A stretch of 13,859 nucleotides of DNA from Lawsonibacter sp. (GCA_022798155.1 JAAWLY010000044.1:1-13859), one strand, 5' to 3'. Positions 1 through 8,342 are shown, counted from the stretch's first letter. Made by a program: numbers and translations. The notes: a model not told the origin generated them from the sequence alone.

Positions 1-3
1 AAA

Positions 4-31
4 TTGGTAGACATCTGGTAGACGGGCTGAA
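4..31 (+). repeat. Direct repeat unit, copy 1 (two TGGTAGAC octamers + GGCTGAA)
   Basis: Octamer TGGTAGAC occurs at 5-12 and again at 16-23, exactly 11 bp apart, and is followed after 1 nt by GGCTGAA (25-31). The same arrangement recurs at 80-109. The paired octamers fall on the same helical face, which suggests a protein-binding array. Candidates are arm-type sites of a tyrosine recombinase (a remnant of an integrated element), an operator, or an intergenic repeat. The repeat is directly visible; its function is inference. More copies could lie upstream of the window. Confidence 0.75.
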
Positions 32-40
32 AAACGAAAC

Positions 41-76
41 CGCCGCCAACCCCTGGGGCGCAGGGGTTTGACGGCG
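41..76 (+). terminator. Strong GC-rich hairpin, probable (bidirectional) rho-independent terminator
   Basis: The left arm 41-55 (CGCCGCCAACCCCTG) pairs with the right arm 61-76 (CAGGGGTTTGACGGCG) over about 14 base pairs, with one C/A mismatch and one bulge, around a 5-nt GGGCG loop. On the + strand it is followed by a short T run (78-81). On the - strand it is followed by a better T-rich stretch, the complement of AAAAACGAAAC at 30-40. It precedes the operon promoter, so it most likely ends transcription of an upstream gene and insulates the operon. It sits precisely between the two copies of the direct repeat unit, so a role in a recombination or attachment site is also possible. Confidence 0.65.
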
Positions 77-79
77 ATT

Positions 80-109
80 TTGGTAGACTTTTGGTAGACA
101 TAGGCTGAA
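80..109 (+). repeat. Direct repeat unit, copy 2 (two TGGTAGAC octamers + GGCTGAA)
   Basis: TGGTAGAC occurs at 81-88 and 92-99, again 11 bp apart, and is followed after 3 nt by GGCTGAA (103-109). It matches the copy at 4-31 apart from the spacer bases. Together the two copies flank the hairpin at 41-76. It lies just upstream of the -35 region of the operon promoter, so a bound protein here could affect transcription of the defence operon. That effect is inference. Confidence 0.75.
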
Positions 110-124
110 GTGGGGAATCTGTCC

Positions 125-153
125 TTGGGTTTTGATAAAATACGTGCTATAAT
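125..153 (+). promoter_or_regulatory. Sigma-A type promoter with extended -10
   Basis: A perfect TATAAT lies at 148-153, preceded by TGC (145-147), giving an extended -10. A weak -35 candidate TTGGGT (125-130) is 17 bp upstream. Predicted transcription start is near 160. This is the only convincing promoter seen in the window. The gaps between the three genes are 8 and 42 nt and show no second promoter, so all three are probably transcribed from here. Start near 160 leaves a leader of roughly 36 nt before the chosen start codon of gene 1. Confidence 0.75.
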
Positions 154-183
154 ATAAAAATGATTTTTTACAACATTGCAGAT

Positions 184-188
184 GGAGG
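184..188 (+). promoter_or_regulatory. Ribosome binding site of the drmD-like gene (decides its start)
   Basis: GGAGG is followed by a 7-nt spacer and ATG at 196. An earlier in-frame ATG at 160 has no ribosome binding site and falls at the predicted transcription start, so 196 is the better start. Confidence 0.85.
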
Positions 189-195
189 CGGCCAT

Positions 196-3006
196 ATGTC
201 AAGGTACTCGCCTGGGATGCGCGTCCTGATACGGGACGAGGAGTGGATGGTCAAAAAGGTGGAGTGGAACAGCCTGGACAGGCAGAGCCTGCACTGTATC
301 GGGATCTCGCCGCTTGTCAAAGACCGCAGCGCCATTTTTTTAGCGGATCTGGAGGAGATTATTCAGGTGGATCCCGCTCAGGTCCAGCTTGTCCCGGACG
401 ATTCCCAATCTTTTCAGCGCTCCCGCCTCTTTATTGAGAGCCAGTGGCGGCAGCAGATTCCCACGGATACCAGACTGCACATTGGCAGTCAGGCGGCTAT
501 GGACCTGATGAACTACCAGCTTGAACCGGCCCAGGCGGCTCTGCGTCAGCTCAAGCAGCGCATCCTGATTGCGGACGCGGTAGGCCTGGGCAAGACGCTA
601 GAGGCCGGAATATTGATGTCTGAGCTCATTGCCCGGGGCAAGGGCAAGCGTATTCTGGTGGTTACGGTCAAAAGCATGATGCTGCAGTTTCAAAAAGAGA
701 TGTGGAACCGCTTTACCATTCCGCTGATCCGACTGGACGCGAAAAAAATTCAGGATATTCGGGCAAAGCTTCCCATCAATTACAACCCCTTTTTTTACTA
801 TGACAAAACCATCATCTCCATAGATACCCTGAAGCGGGACGTGGAGTACCGCAACCATCTGGAGCACTCCCACTGGGACATCATCGCGATTGACGAGGCC
901 CACAATGTGGCCCAGCGGGGGGAGACGCAGACCCAGCGGGCCCGCCTGGCCAAGCTGCTGTCGGAGCGCTCCGACACCCTGATTATGCTCTCCGCCACCC
1001 CCCACGACGGCCGCAGTGAGAGCTTTGCTTCTTTGATGAACATGCTGGACCCGACGGCCATTCCAGACAGCCGCAGCTACACCAGGGAGGACGTGAAGGG
1101 GTTGTGCATCCGCAGGTTCAAAAAGGACGTAAAAAATGAGATTCACAGCACATTTCTGGAGCGCAGCGTCACCATTGAGCGCTGCCAGGCCTCGCCCGCG
1201 GAGGAGCGGGCCTTTCGGATTCTGGCCGGCCTGGATCTAAAGATGGACGCGGGCGCCGGCCGGATGACCGGAACGCTGTTTAAGACGACGCTGGAGAAGT
1301 CGCTGTTTTCCAGTCCAGCGGCTTGCATCAAGACTGTCGGCCAGCGGCTGAAAAAGCTGGAGGCCCGGTATGGCGAGGGCTTTTCCGACGTTGCGAGGCT
1401 GCGGGAGCTGCGGGACGCCCTGCTGGCCATCGACAGCGCATCTTTCTCACGGTATGGCAAACTGCTGGAGCTGCTGAGGCGTTCGGAGTACAACTGGCAC
1501 GCCGCCCCGGACGACCGTGTTGTCATATTCACAGAGCGGGTTGAGACCATGCGATATACCGCCGCCAGGCTGCGGGAAGACTTAGGCCTGCCCGGGGAGG
1601 CCGTCTGCGAGATGTACGGCGGACTGAGCGACGAGGAGCAGCAGCGTATTGTAGAGGAATTTGGCCGGGAGGAGTCGCCCATCCGGGTCCTTGTGGCCTC
1701 TGACGTGGCCTCTGAGGGGATCAATCTGCACTACCTGAGCTGCCGGCTGATCCACTTTGATATTCCCTGGTCTCTGATGGTGTTTCAGCAGCGAAACGGC
1801 CGGGTGGACCGGTACGGGCAGAGCAGAAAGCCGGACATCCGTTACCTGATGACGGAGAGCGTAACCCCCAAGATCCATGGGGATGTCCGGATTATGGAGA
1901 TCCTTGTGGCGAAGGAGGAGCAGGCCTATCAAAACATCGGCGACCCCGCTCTCCTGATGGGAAAATTCAATATTGAGGAGGAGGAACAGGTGACCGCAGC
2001 CGCCATAGAGGGCGGTATGTCCCCCGAGGCCTTCAGCACCCGGATGGAGGACAGCGCCGGGGAATTTGACCCCTTTGAGGCGCTGATGTCTATGGACGAG
2101 GAGGCCGCCCCGCCCCAGGTGTGCCGGGATAAGACCCTCTATCGGGATCTGGACTATCTTTGCGGCGCGCTGTCCTGGATAGCCCGGGAGCAGCCCTGTT
2201 CCTTCCGCAGTATGACCAGCGTGGAGGGTGTGGAGCTTGAGATGACACCTGAGCTGAGGCACCGGCTGGACGCGGTGCTGCCCGACGAGGTGAAGTCCCC
2301 GGACGGATATCTGCGCCTGAGTACGGACAAGGCCTTCTGTATGGCGGAGATCAGGCGGGAAATGCGGGGCAATCTGGGGGAGAGCGCCTGGCCCGCATCC
2401 CAGTATCTGTGGAAACTCCACCCCATTTTTGACTGGATCAACGACAAGGCCGGCCTGCTCTTCAAGCGGGGAGAGGCGCCCATGGCGGGAATCGCCGGGG
2501 GACTGGAGCCCGGGGAGCTTATTTACATCCTCTCCGGCGTTATCCCCAATAGAAGGTCTACACCGGTGGTGGACGAGTGGTTCGGGCTACGGTATACCGC
2601 CGGCGGGTTCCAGGGAGTGCTGAGCATGGAGCAGGTCCTCTCCCAAAGCGGCTACGGCCGGAGCGACGCCACAAACCAGAATGTGCTCACGGAAGAGGAC
2701 ATCCAGGCCGCCCAGGCCCTGCTGCCCCAGGCGGCCGGCCAGGCCCTGGACTACATGGCGGAGAAGAGCGCCCAATACCGCGCCCGGATCGCCCCGCAGA
2801 TTGAGCAGGAGCGGAACAAGCTGAGAGAGCTGGAGGCGCGCCATAAGCAGGCCATCTGGCAGATGTCTCTGTTCGACAGCGTTAAAACCCGCCGGGAGCA
2901 GGAGGTGGAGACGCTGTTTCAGCGGCTCTCTCACTGGGTGCGGGACACGCTGGAGATTGAGGACAAGCCTTATCTGCGGGTAATCGCGGTGCTGAAGGGG
3001 GTGTGA
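196..3006 (+). CDS. drmD: SNF2/RapA-type SF2 helicase, DISARM DrmD-like
   Basis: A 936-residue DNA-dependent ATPase of superfamily 2. Visible helicase motifs, numbered from ATG 196: motif I DAVGLGKT (GLGKT about 130-134), motif Ia ILVVTVKSM (about 154-162), motif II DEAH (233-236), motif III SATP (266-269), motif IV around VVIFTER (about 442-448), motif V ASDVASEGINL (about 501-511), and motif VI QQRNGRVDRYGQ (531-542). The short N-terminal region (PGMRVLIRDEEWMVKKVEW) resembles the beta-barrel-like start of RapA/DrmD proteins. The C-terminal 380 residues have no motif I can name and end in a charged, probably coiled-coil stretch. In class 1 DISARM, DrmD sits beside the adenine methylase, as here; it is expected to translocate on or remodel DNA in the cytoplasm. 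It is the first gene of the operon, behind an extended -10 promoter; its stop overlaps a GTG of the next gene. The frame is intact. RapA/HepA or another SNF2 family is the alternative, but the neighbours favour DrmD. Confidence 0.85.
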   Translation: MSRYSPGMRVLIRDEEWMVKKVEWNSLDRQSLHCIGISPLVKDRSAIFLADLEEIIQVDPAQVQLVPDDSQSFQRSRLFIESQWRQQIPTDTRLHIGSQAAMDLMNYQLEPAQAALRQLKQRILIADAVGLGKTLEAGILMSELIARGKGKRILVVTVKSMMLQFQKEMWNRFTIPLIRLDAKKIQDIRAKLPINYNPFFYYDKTIISIDTLKRDVEYRNHLEHSHWDIIAIDEAHNVAQRGETQTQRARLAKLLSERSDTLIMLSATPHDGRSESFASLMNMLDPTAIPDSRSYTREDVKGLCIRRFKKDVKNEIHSTFLERSVTIERCQASPAEERAFRILAGLDLKMDAGAGRMTGTLFKTTLEKSLFSSPAACIKTVGQRLKKLEARYGEGFSDVARLRELRDALLAIDSASFSRYGKLLELLRRSEYNWHAAPDDRVVIFTERVETMRYTAARLREDLGLPGEAVCEMYGGLSDEEQQRIVEEFGREESPIRVLVASDVASEGINLHYLSCRLIHFDIPWSLMVFQQRNGRVDRYGQSRKPDIRYLMTESVTPKIHGDVRIMEILVAKEEQAYQNIGDPALLMGKFNIEEEEQVTAAAIEGGMSPEAFSTRMEDSAGEFDPFEALMSMDEEAAPPQVCRDKTLYRDLDYLCGALSWIAREQPCSFRSMTSVEGVELEMTPELRHRLDAVLPDEVKSPDGYLRLSTDKAFCMAEIRREMRGNLGESAWPASQYLWKLHPIFDWINDKAGLLFKRGEAPMAGIAGGLEPGELIYILSGVIPNRRSTPVVDEWFGLRYTAGGFQGVLSMEQVLSQSGYGRSDATNQNVLTEEDIQAAQALLPQAAGQALDYMAEKSAQYRARIAPQIEQERNKLRELEARHKQAIWQMSLFDSVKTRREQEVETLFQRLSHWVRDTLEIEDKPYLRVIAVLKGV
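2995..3003 (+). promoter_or_regulatory. Ribosome binding site candidate for the methyltransferase gene
   Basis: AAGGGGGTG differs by one base from AAGGAGGTG and lies 11 nt before ATG 3015. A GTG at 3003-3005 overlaps the upstream stop codon (GTGTGA), but would lie only a couple of bases after the purine run. The start of the protein from 3015 (MDLIGINNVNEYYSNYY) also reads like the natural N-terminus of this family, so 3015 is preferred. Confidence 0.55.
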
Positions 3007-3014
3007 CCGCGGGA

Positions 3015-6000
3015 ATGGACCTGATTGGAATCAACAATGTCAACGAATATTACTCCAACTACTATTTTGCCTCCATTTTTGCGGAAAACGCGGCGGAGAC
3101 CATCTCCGGCTGGCGGGCCAGGGCCAGGAACGGCGAATACCGCGCCCCCTGGTCGCGGCTGCGGGACTGCGCCAGACAGTACTACGTCTGTCACGACCGG
3201 GAGATGCGGGGACGCGGCAGTCAGATCCCGGCGATGACCCGGGAGATGGCCGGACTCTACCTTGCCGCCCTGGACTACCCCCAGGCCCGCCCCACAATGG
3301 AGAGCGCCGGCGGCCTGTCCGTGCCGGTGTATCAGGCGGTGAATCGGGCCAACGGAGCGCCGCTGCTGTGGATTATGCTTGCCCAGGGGGGGCAGGGTGG
3401 AGCGGGCGTTTTGGAGGGGCAGGTCTTTTCCGCCCTTTTCGACCAGCGGGACGCCCCGGTGTTCCGCGCCGACTGCGGCAACGAAGAGCTGGCGGGCCGG
3501 ATTTTGTTCGGGATGGACAGTCCTCCCCGGTGGCTGATGTTCATTGGCCTGCACCAGATTGTCCTCATCGACCGCAGGAAATGGGGCGAGAAGCGCTACC
3601 TCAGCTTTGAGCTGGGCGACATCTTCTCCCGCAAAGAGGACGGCACCCTTCAGGCCATGGCAGTACTGCTCCACCGGGAGAGCCTGTGCCCGGAGGAGGG
3701 GGACAGCCTGCTGGACCAGCTGGACGAAAACTCCCACCGCCACGCCTCCGGCGTGTCCCAGGATCTGAAATACGCCCTGCGGGAAAGCGTCGAGCTGCTG
3801 GGCAACGAGGTGCTCTACGACCTGTCCCTCAATCGGGGCCGCGACTTGGACGCCCATCCGGTGGACGCCGGAGAGCTGACCATCCAGTGTATGCGGTATA
3901 TGTACCGGATGCTGTTTGTGCTGTTTATCGAGGCCAGACCGGAACTGGGCTACGCCCCGATGAAGGCTCAGGCCTATGTCCAGAGCTACTCCTTAGAGAG
4001 CCTGCGGGACATCGCCGATACCGTCCGGGAGGAGATCGACGCCGTGGGGGAGGGCTTCTACCTCCACGAGACTCTGTCCAAGCTCTACCGCCTGATCTAC
4101 GAGGGCTACCCCGCCAGCGGGGAGGAGCTGCGCCGGCTGGAGGAGTCGGGTTCTCAAAACGATATCTTTGTTATCCCGCCCTTGAAGGCCCACATCTTCG
4201 ACCCGGAGCTCACCCCGATGATTACCTCAGCCAAGCTGCGCAACAAGGTGATGCTGCGCATCATCGACCTGATGAGCGTCACCCGGCCCTCCGGCCGGAG
4301 CGGAGAGCGCCGGGGGCGCATCTCATACTCCACCCTGGGCATCAACCAGCTGGGGGCGGTATATGAGGCCCTGCTCTCCTACCGGGGATTCATTGCCAAA
4401 GAGAGGCTGTTTGAGGTCAAGCGCCGGCAGGACAGCTTTAACGAGCTGGAGGTGGGCTACTTTGTGCCCGAGTCCAGGCTGCCGGACTACGACGGGGAGG
4501 AGCGGGTGCGCTATGAATCCGGCCCGGACCGGGGCAAGCTGCGCAAATATGAGAAAGGGGAGTTCATCTACCGGCTGGCCGGCCGGGAGCGGGAGAAATC
4601 CGCCTCCTTCTACACCCCGGAGACGCTGACCAAATGTCTGGTGAAATACGCCCTGAAGGAACTGCTGGAGGGCAAAACCGCCGACGAAATTCTTCATTTA
4701 ACCATCTGTGAACCGGCCATGGGCAGCGCGGCCTTTTTGAACGAGGCCATCAACCAGATGGCGGAGGCCTATCTGGAGCGGAAACAGCGGGAGTTGGGAA
4801 CCACCATCTCCCATGAGAAACGCTTTGAGGAGCTGCAGCGGGTGAAAATGTACATCGCCGACCGGAATGTCTACGGCGTGGACCTGAATCCGGTGGCGGT
4901 GGAGCTGGCAGAGGTGTCCCTGTGGCTGAATACCATCTTCAGCGGCGGCTTTGTCCCCTGGTTCGGCACCCAGATCGTCTGCGGGAACGCTTTGATCGGG
5001 GCCCGGCGGCAGTGCTATACCGCCGCCCAGCTCCAGGCCACCGGCGCCCGGTGGTATGAGTCCGCCCCCCGGCGGGTCCCCGTGGGCAAGGGCAGGGCCA
5101 AACATCAAATCTACCACTTTCTGGCCGGCGACCCTGGCATGGCCGGCTATAAAGATAAGGTGATCCGCGCCCTGGAGCCGGACAAAATCAAGGCCATCAA
5201 GGCCTGGAACAAAAAATTTACCGCCCCCTTTTCCGACGGCGATATACAGATTGCCCTGAACCTGTCCAGGCTGGTGGACGAGTTATGGAAGCAGGTGGTC
5301 CAGCTGCGGCGGAGGATCAGCGAGCAGACCTCCGACCCGCTGCTCGTCTACGGTCAGCCTCAGAGCGGGGCGGCAGGCCACACCACCATCCGGGAGAAGG
5401 ACATGATCTATCAAAAGCTCTACCTCTCCCGACAGATGCGCAACGCGGGGCCCTATGCCCGTTTGAAATTCGCCATGGACTACTGGTGCGCCCTGTGGTT
5501 CTGGCCTATCAGCCAGGCGGAGCTGCTGCCCAGCCGCAGCGAGTATCTGTCGGATATGAGCTTCATCCTGGAGGGGACCATCGGCACTTTCGCCGCCGCC
5601 TCTCCCCAGGCCAAGATGGGACAGACCTCCCTCTTCCCCCTGACAGAGGTGGAGCGGTTGATGATGGACCGGGCGGAGCAGTTTGGCGGCCGGGGTGTGG
5701 TGGACATCCCCGAGCTGTGCCGGAAGCAGCCCAGGCTGGCGCTGGTGCGGCAGATTGCCCAGCAGAACCGGTTTATGCACTGGGAGCTGGAGTTTGCCGA
5801 CCTGTTCGAGGACCGGGGCGGGTTTGACCTGATCCTGGGCAATCCGCCCTGGGTCAAACTCACCTGGGAGGAGAAAGGGGTGCTGTCAGACGAGCAGCCT
5901 CTCTTTGCCATCCGCAGCCTCACCGCCGCCCAGACCACCCAGCGCAGAGACGCGGCCCTGTCAAACCCCAGGACCCGAGCGCTGTATTTTGCCGAGTATG

Positions 6001-7730
6001 AGTCCATTGCGGCCCAGCAGAGCTACATCAATGCCCGTCAAAATTACCCGTCTCTCCGGGGATTGCAGGGCAACCTTTACGAATGTTTTCTGCCCCAGTC
6101 CTGGACCTATGCCAATGGGGACGGGATCTTTGCCCTGATCCATCCAGAGAGCGTATTTAATGATAGCAAGGGGGTTGACATCCGGGAGCAGCTCAACGCC
6201 CGGCTGCGCAAGCACTTTCGGTTCAGCAATGCCCTAAAGCTCTTTCCCGACGTGCACACCAGCCGGGAATTTGGGCTGAACGTCTACTCCAACCGGAAAA
6301 CCGCATCCTTTGAGCAGATTGTCAACCTCTGCACCGCCCGGACCGTAGACGAGTGCTATGAAAACGAAAACAGCGGCCCGGCCCGCATCCGGGATGAGGA
6401 CGGCCGGCGCAGTCTGAAAGGGCAGCGCAGCCGGGTCACCCAGATCGGACAGAAGGAGCTGGCCCTGTTTGCCAGAATTCTGGACGGCGGCCGGGACTGG
6501 AGGTCGGCCCGGCTGCTGAGCGTGTACACGGAGGAGCTGCTGGAGGTTTTGAAGTGCTTTGACCAGCAGCGCAGGAAGCTGGCGGACCTGGGTCAGGGTC
6601 TGATGGCGTCGATGCTCTGGGACGAGACCAACGCCCAAAAGAACGGAAGCATTGCCCGTGAGGTGCATTTTGGCCCGCTGGAGGAGTCTATCCTCTCCGG
6701 CGCCCACATCGGAACGGCCAATCCCCTGTTCAACTGCCCCAACGCCAACTGTACCGGCAACAACGACAATACCAGCGTTGACCTGGCCTATATCCCCCCG
6801 GACTACATCCCCCGGACCAACTATATCCCCCGGTGCACGGCGGAGGAGTACCAGGACCGCGTCCCCTTCACCCCATGGGATACGAAGTACACCCAGGAGT
6901 ACCGCCTGGCTTGCCGGAAGATGGTGGACATCCAGGGGGAGCGGACCCTGATGGCCGCCCTGATCCCCCCTATGGTGGGGCACACCAACGGGATAATCGG
7001 CTTTGCCTTTGCCAGCCAGCGCACCCTTCTCATGACTTTGGGGGCCTTTTGTTCCCTGCCCTTCGACTTTTTCATCAAGGTATGCGGCAAGGGAAATCTT
7101 CAGATGAACACCGCGGGGATGCTCCCCCTGCTGGATGAGGAGCACCCCATGGCAGCGGAGATTCTGTGCCGGACGGCGGTGCTCAACTGCCTGACCCAGT
7201 ACTACAGCGATTTTTGGTCCCGGAACTTTCGATTGGAGTTTCAAACCATCACCTGGACCAAAAAAGACCCCCGGCTGAACAACCGCTGTTTTGCGGGGCT
7301 GTCGAAAACCTGGAGCGCCGGTACCCCCCTGCGCACCGCCTATGCCCGCCGTCAGGCGCTGGTAGAGCTGGATGTGTTGGCGGCCATGATGCTGGGGATG
7401 ACTCTGGACCAGCTTCTGTCTGTCTATCAAATCCAGTTTCCCACCCTGCAGCAGCACGAGCGGGATACCTACTACGACGCCAATGGCGGGATTGTATTCG
7501 CGAAAAACAACGCCCTCACAGGGGTGGGTGTGAAGCGGCAGGAGTTTGAATCCCGAATGAAGGACGCCCCCGCCGGCACGGCGTTTGGCTGTACGAGCAC
7601 AGACAACACACTGCCCGGCGGCCCGGTGGAGCGGATGGTGGAATATTTAGCCCCCTTTGACCGCTGTGACCGGGAGCGGGACTACAAAACCGCCTGGCGG
7701 TTCTTTTCCCAAAAATACGGGATGATATGA
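3015..7730 (+). CDS. Large N6-adenine DNA methyltransferase, DrmMI/PglX-like
   Basis: A 1,571-residue class I SAM-dependent DNA methyltransferase, expected to transfer a methyl group from S-adenosylmethionine to adenine N6 at its recognition site and so mark self DNA. Numbering from ATG 3015: SFYTP (531-535, motif X region), EPAMGSAAFL (566-575, SAM-binding motif I), YGVDLNPVAVE (620-630, motif II region), CGNALIGAR (about 657-665), and the catalytic NPPW (943-946, motif IV). The long span between motifs I and IV is usual for the large Eco57I/PglX/DrmMI-type enzymes. The first 500 residues form an extra domain without an evident nuclease motif; residues after 946 probably hold target recognition. 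The segment YMYRMLFVLFIEARPELGY (about 295-313) is hydrophobic but looks like a conserved buried helix, not a membrane span. The gene is 8 nt downstream of the drmD-like gene and ends in tandem in-frame stops (TGA TAA). It could alternatively be a BREX PglX relative, but no other BREX gene is present. Target sequence cannot be read from the protein. Confidence 0.85.
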   Translation: MDLIGINNVNEYYSNYYFASIFAENAAETISGWRARARNGEYRAPWSRLRDCARQYYVCHDREMRGRGSQIPAMTREMAGLYLAALDYPQARPTMESAGGLSVPVYQAVNRANGAPLLWIMLAQGGQGGAGVLEGQVFSALFDQRDAPVFRADCGNEELAGRILFGMDSPPRWLMFIGLHQIVLIDRRKWGEKRYLSFELGDIFSRKEDGTLQAMAVLLHRESLCPEEGDSLLDQLDENSHRHASGVSQDLKYALRESVELLGNEVLYDLSLNRGRDLDAHPVDAGELTIQCMRYMYRMLFVLFIEARPELGYAPMKAQAYVQSYSLESLRDIADTVREEIDAVGEGFYLHETLSKLYRLIYEGYPASGEELRRLEESGSQNDIFVIPPLKAHIFDPELTPMITSAKLRNKVMLRIIDLMSVTRPSGRSGERRGRISYSTLGINQLGAVYEALLSYRGFIAKERLFEVKRRQDSFNELEVGYFVPESRLPDYDGEERVRYESGPDRGKLRKYEKGEFIYRLAGREREKSASFYTPETLTKCLVKYALKELLEGKTADEILHLTICEPAMGSAAFLNEAINQMAEAYLERKQRELGTTISHEKRFEELQRVKMYIADRNVYGVDLNPVAVELAEVSLWLNTIFSGGFVPWFGTQIVCGNALIGARRQCYTAAQLQATGARWYESAPRRVPVGKGRAKHQIYHFLAGDPGMAGYKDKVIRALEPDKIKAIKAWNKKFTAPFSDGDIQIALNLSRLVDELWKQVVQLRRRISEQTSDPLLVYGQPQSGAAGHTTIREKDMIYQKLYLSRQMRNAGPYARLKFAMDYWCALWFWPISQAELLPSRSEYLSDMSFILEGTIGTFAAASPQAKMGQTSLFPLTEVERLMMDRAEQFGGRGVVDIPELCRKQPRLALVRQIAQQNRFMHWELEFADLFEDRGGFDLILGNPPWVKLTWEEKGVLSDEQPLFAIRSLTAAQTTQRRDAALSNPRTRALYFAEYESIAAQQSYINARQNYPSLRGLQGNLYECFLPQSWTYANGDGIFALIHPESVFNDSKGVDIREQLNARLRKHFRFSNALKLFPDVHTSREFGLNVYSNRKTASFEQIVNLCTARTVDECYENENSGPARIRDEDGRRSLKGQRSRVTQIGQKELALFARILDGGRDWRSARLLSVYTEELLEVLKCFDQQRRKLADLGQGLMASMLWDETNAQKNGSIAREVHFGPLEESILSGAHIGTANPLFNCPNANCTGNNDNTSVDLAYIPPDYIPRTNYIPRCTAEEYQDRVPFTPWDTKYTQEYRLACRKMVDIQGERTLMAALIPPMVGHTNGIIGFAFASQRTLLMTLGAFCSLPFDFFIKVCGKGNLQMNTAGMLPLLDEEHPMAAEILCRTAVLNCLTQYYSDFWSRNFRLEFQTITWTKKDPRLNNRCFAGLSKTWSAGTPLRTAYARRQALVELDVLAAMMLGMTLDQLLSVYQIQFPTLQQHERDTYYDANGGIVFAKNNALTGVGVKRQEFESRMKDAPAGTAFGCTSTDNTLPGGPVERMVEYLAPFDRCDRERDYKTAWRFFSQKYGMI

Positions 7731-7758
7731 TAACAAGGCGTTTTTCTCAGATTGCGGC

Positions 7759-7765
7759 AAGGAGG
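7759..7765 (+). promoter_or_regulatory. Ribosome binding site of the DUF1998 helicase gene (decides its start)
   Basis: A consensus AAGGAGG with a 7-nt spacer to ATG 7773. The frame is open from a TTG at 7752, but that codon precedes the ribosome binding site, so 7773 is the real start. The protein then begins MLPSVLAKQLQRGL. Confidence 0.9.
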
Positions 7766-7772
7766 CACAGGC

Positions 7773-8342
7773 ATGTTACCATCTGTATTGGCAAAGCAGC
7801 TGCAGCGGGGGCTGTCGGACTACATTGAGACCGCGTTTCCCATGACCAATCCTCCGTTTCGGGGCTCGCTGAGGCGGGTCCTGGAGACCCCGGACGCGGT
7901 TTTTCATGAGCCCTATGTCGCCGTGCGTCTGCCCTTCCGGGTGGCGGATGACGGGGGCGCCCGGTTTGAGGCCATCCACTCCCCCTTCAAGCCCTATGTC
8001 CACCAGCGAAAGGCCTTCGCCCGCCTGACCGGGGAGAAGGCCCGCTCCACCCTGATTGCCACAGGCACCGGGTCGGGGAAAACGGAGTGCTTTCTCTACC
8101 CAATTCTGGAGTACTGCTATCAGCACCGGGAGGAGCGGGGAATCAAGGCCATTTTAATCTATCCCATGAACGCGCTGGCCTCCGACCAGGCAATCCGGAT
8201 TGCCAAACTGGTCAGCGGCAGTCTGCGGCTCAGGGGCAGCGTTACAGTTGGCATGTGTGTGGGCGGGGCGGGAGCCTCCTCCCAAGAGATGGGGCCGGAA
8301 AATGTCATTACCCACCGGGATACGCTCCTCCAAGCATTCTGA
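7773..8342 (+). CDS. N-terminal fragment of the broken DUF1998 helicase
   Basis: This 189-residue frame starts at the strong ribosome binding site and carries the Walker A lysine (K103) and motif Ia, then reads RDTLLQAF into TGA at 8340-8342. It lacks motifs II-VI, so it cannot be a working helicase. The last few residues (about QAF) are out of frame with respect to the ancestral protein. Confidence 0.7.
   Translation: MLPSVLAKQLQRGLSDYIETAFPMTNPPFRGSLRRVLETPDAVFHEPYVAVRLPFRVADDGGARFEAIHSPFKPYVHQRKAFARLTGEKARSTLIATGTGSGKTECFLYPILEYCYQHREERGIKAILIYPMNALASDQAIRIAKLVSGSLRLRGSVTVGMCVGGAGASSQEMGPENVITHRDTLLQAF
8322..8342 (+). other. Frame break (-1) in the helicase gene
   Basis: The upstream frame reads ACG CTC CTC CAA GCA TTC TGA; the downstream helicase frame reads GCT CCT CCA AGC ATT CTG ATT. 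Protein similarity to the family runs through RDTLL in the first frame and resumes at PPSILITNY in the second. There is no X-XXY-YYZ slippery heptamer or homopolymer here, which argues against programmed or phase-variable shifting. CCTC is present at the junction (8327-8330), compatible with a deletion between short direct repeats; loss of one base is equally compatible with the frames. Confidence 0.85.

Noticed and set aside
1..159. CRISPR-like array from the four TGGTAGAC repeats
   Set aside because: Repeats are 8 bp with 3-bp gaps within pairs and no unique spacers of 25-40 bp; there is no cas gene.
3880..3960. Possible membrane segment in the methyltransferase (YRMLFVLFIEA)
   Set aside because: It is too short and interrupted by charged residues, and reads like a conserved amphipathic helix of the large adenine methyltransferases.
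6234..7457. A 407-codon open frame on the minus strand
   Set aside because: It is antisense to the conserved C-terminal half of the methyltransferase, has low-complexity composition rich in G, V, L and Q, and no ribosome binding site was recognised.
8087..8326. The start of the long helicase frame at ATG 8087
   Set aside because: The peptide from 8087 to the frame break does not resemble helicase, while the overlapping frame there encodes motif Ia (YPMNALASDQ). The 8087 start is an artefact of the frame break.
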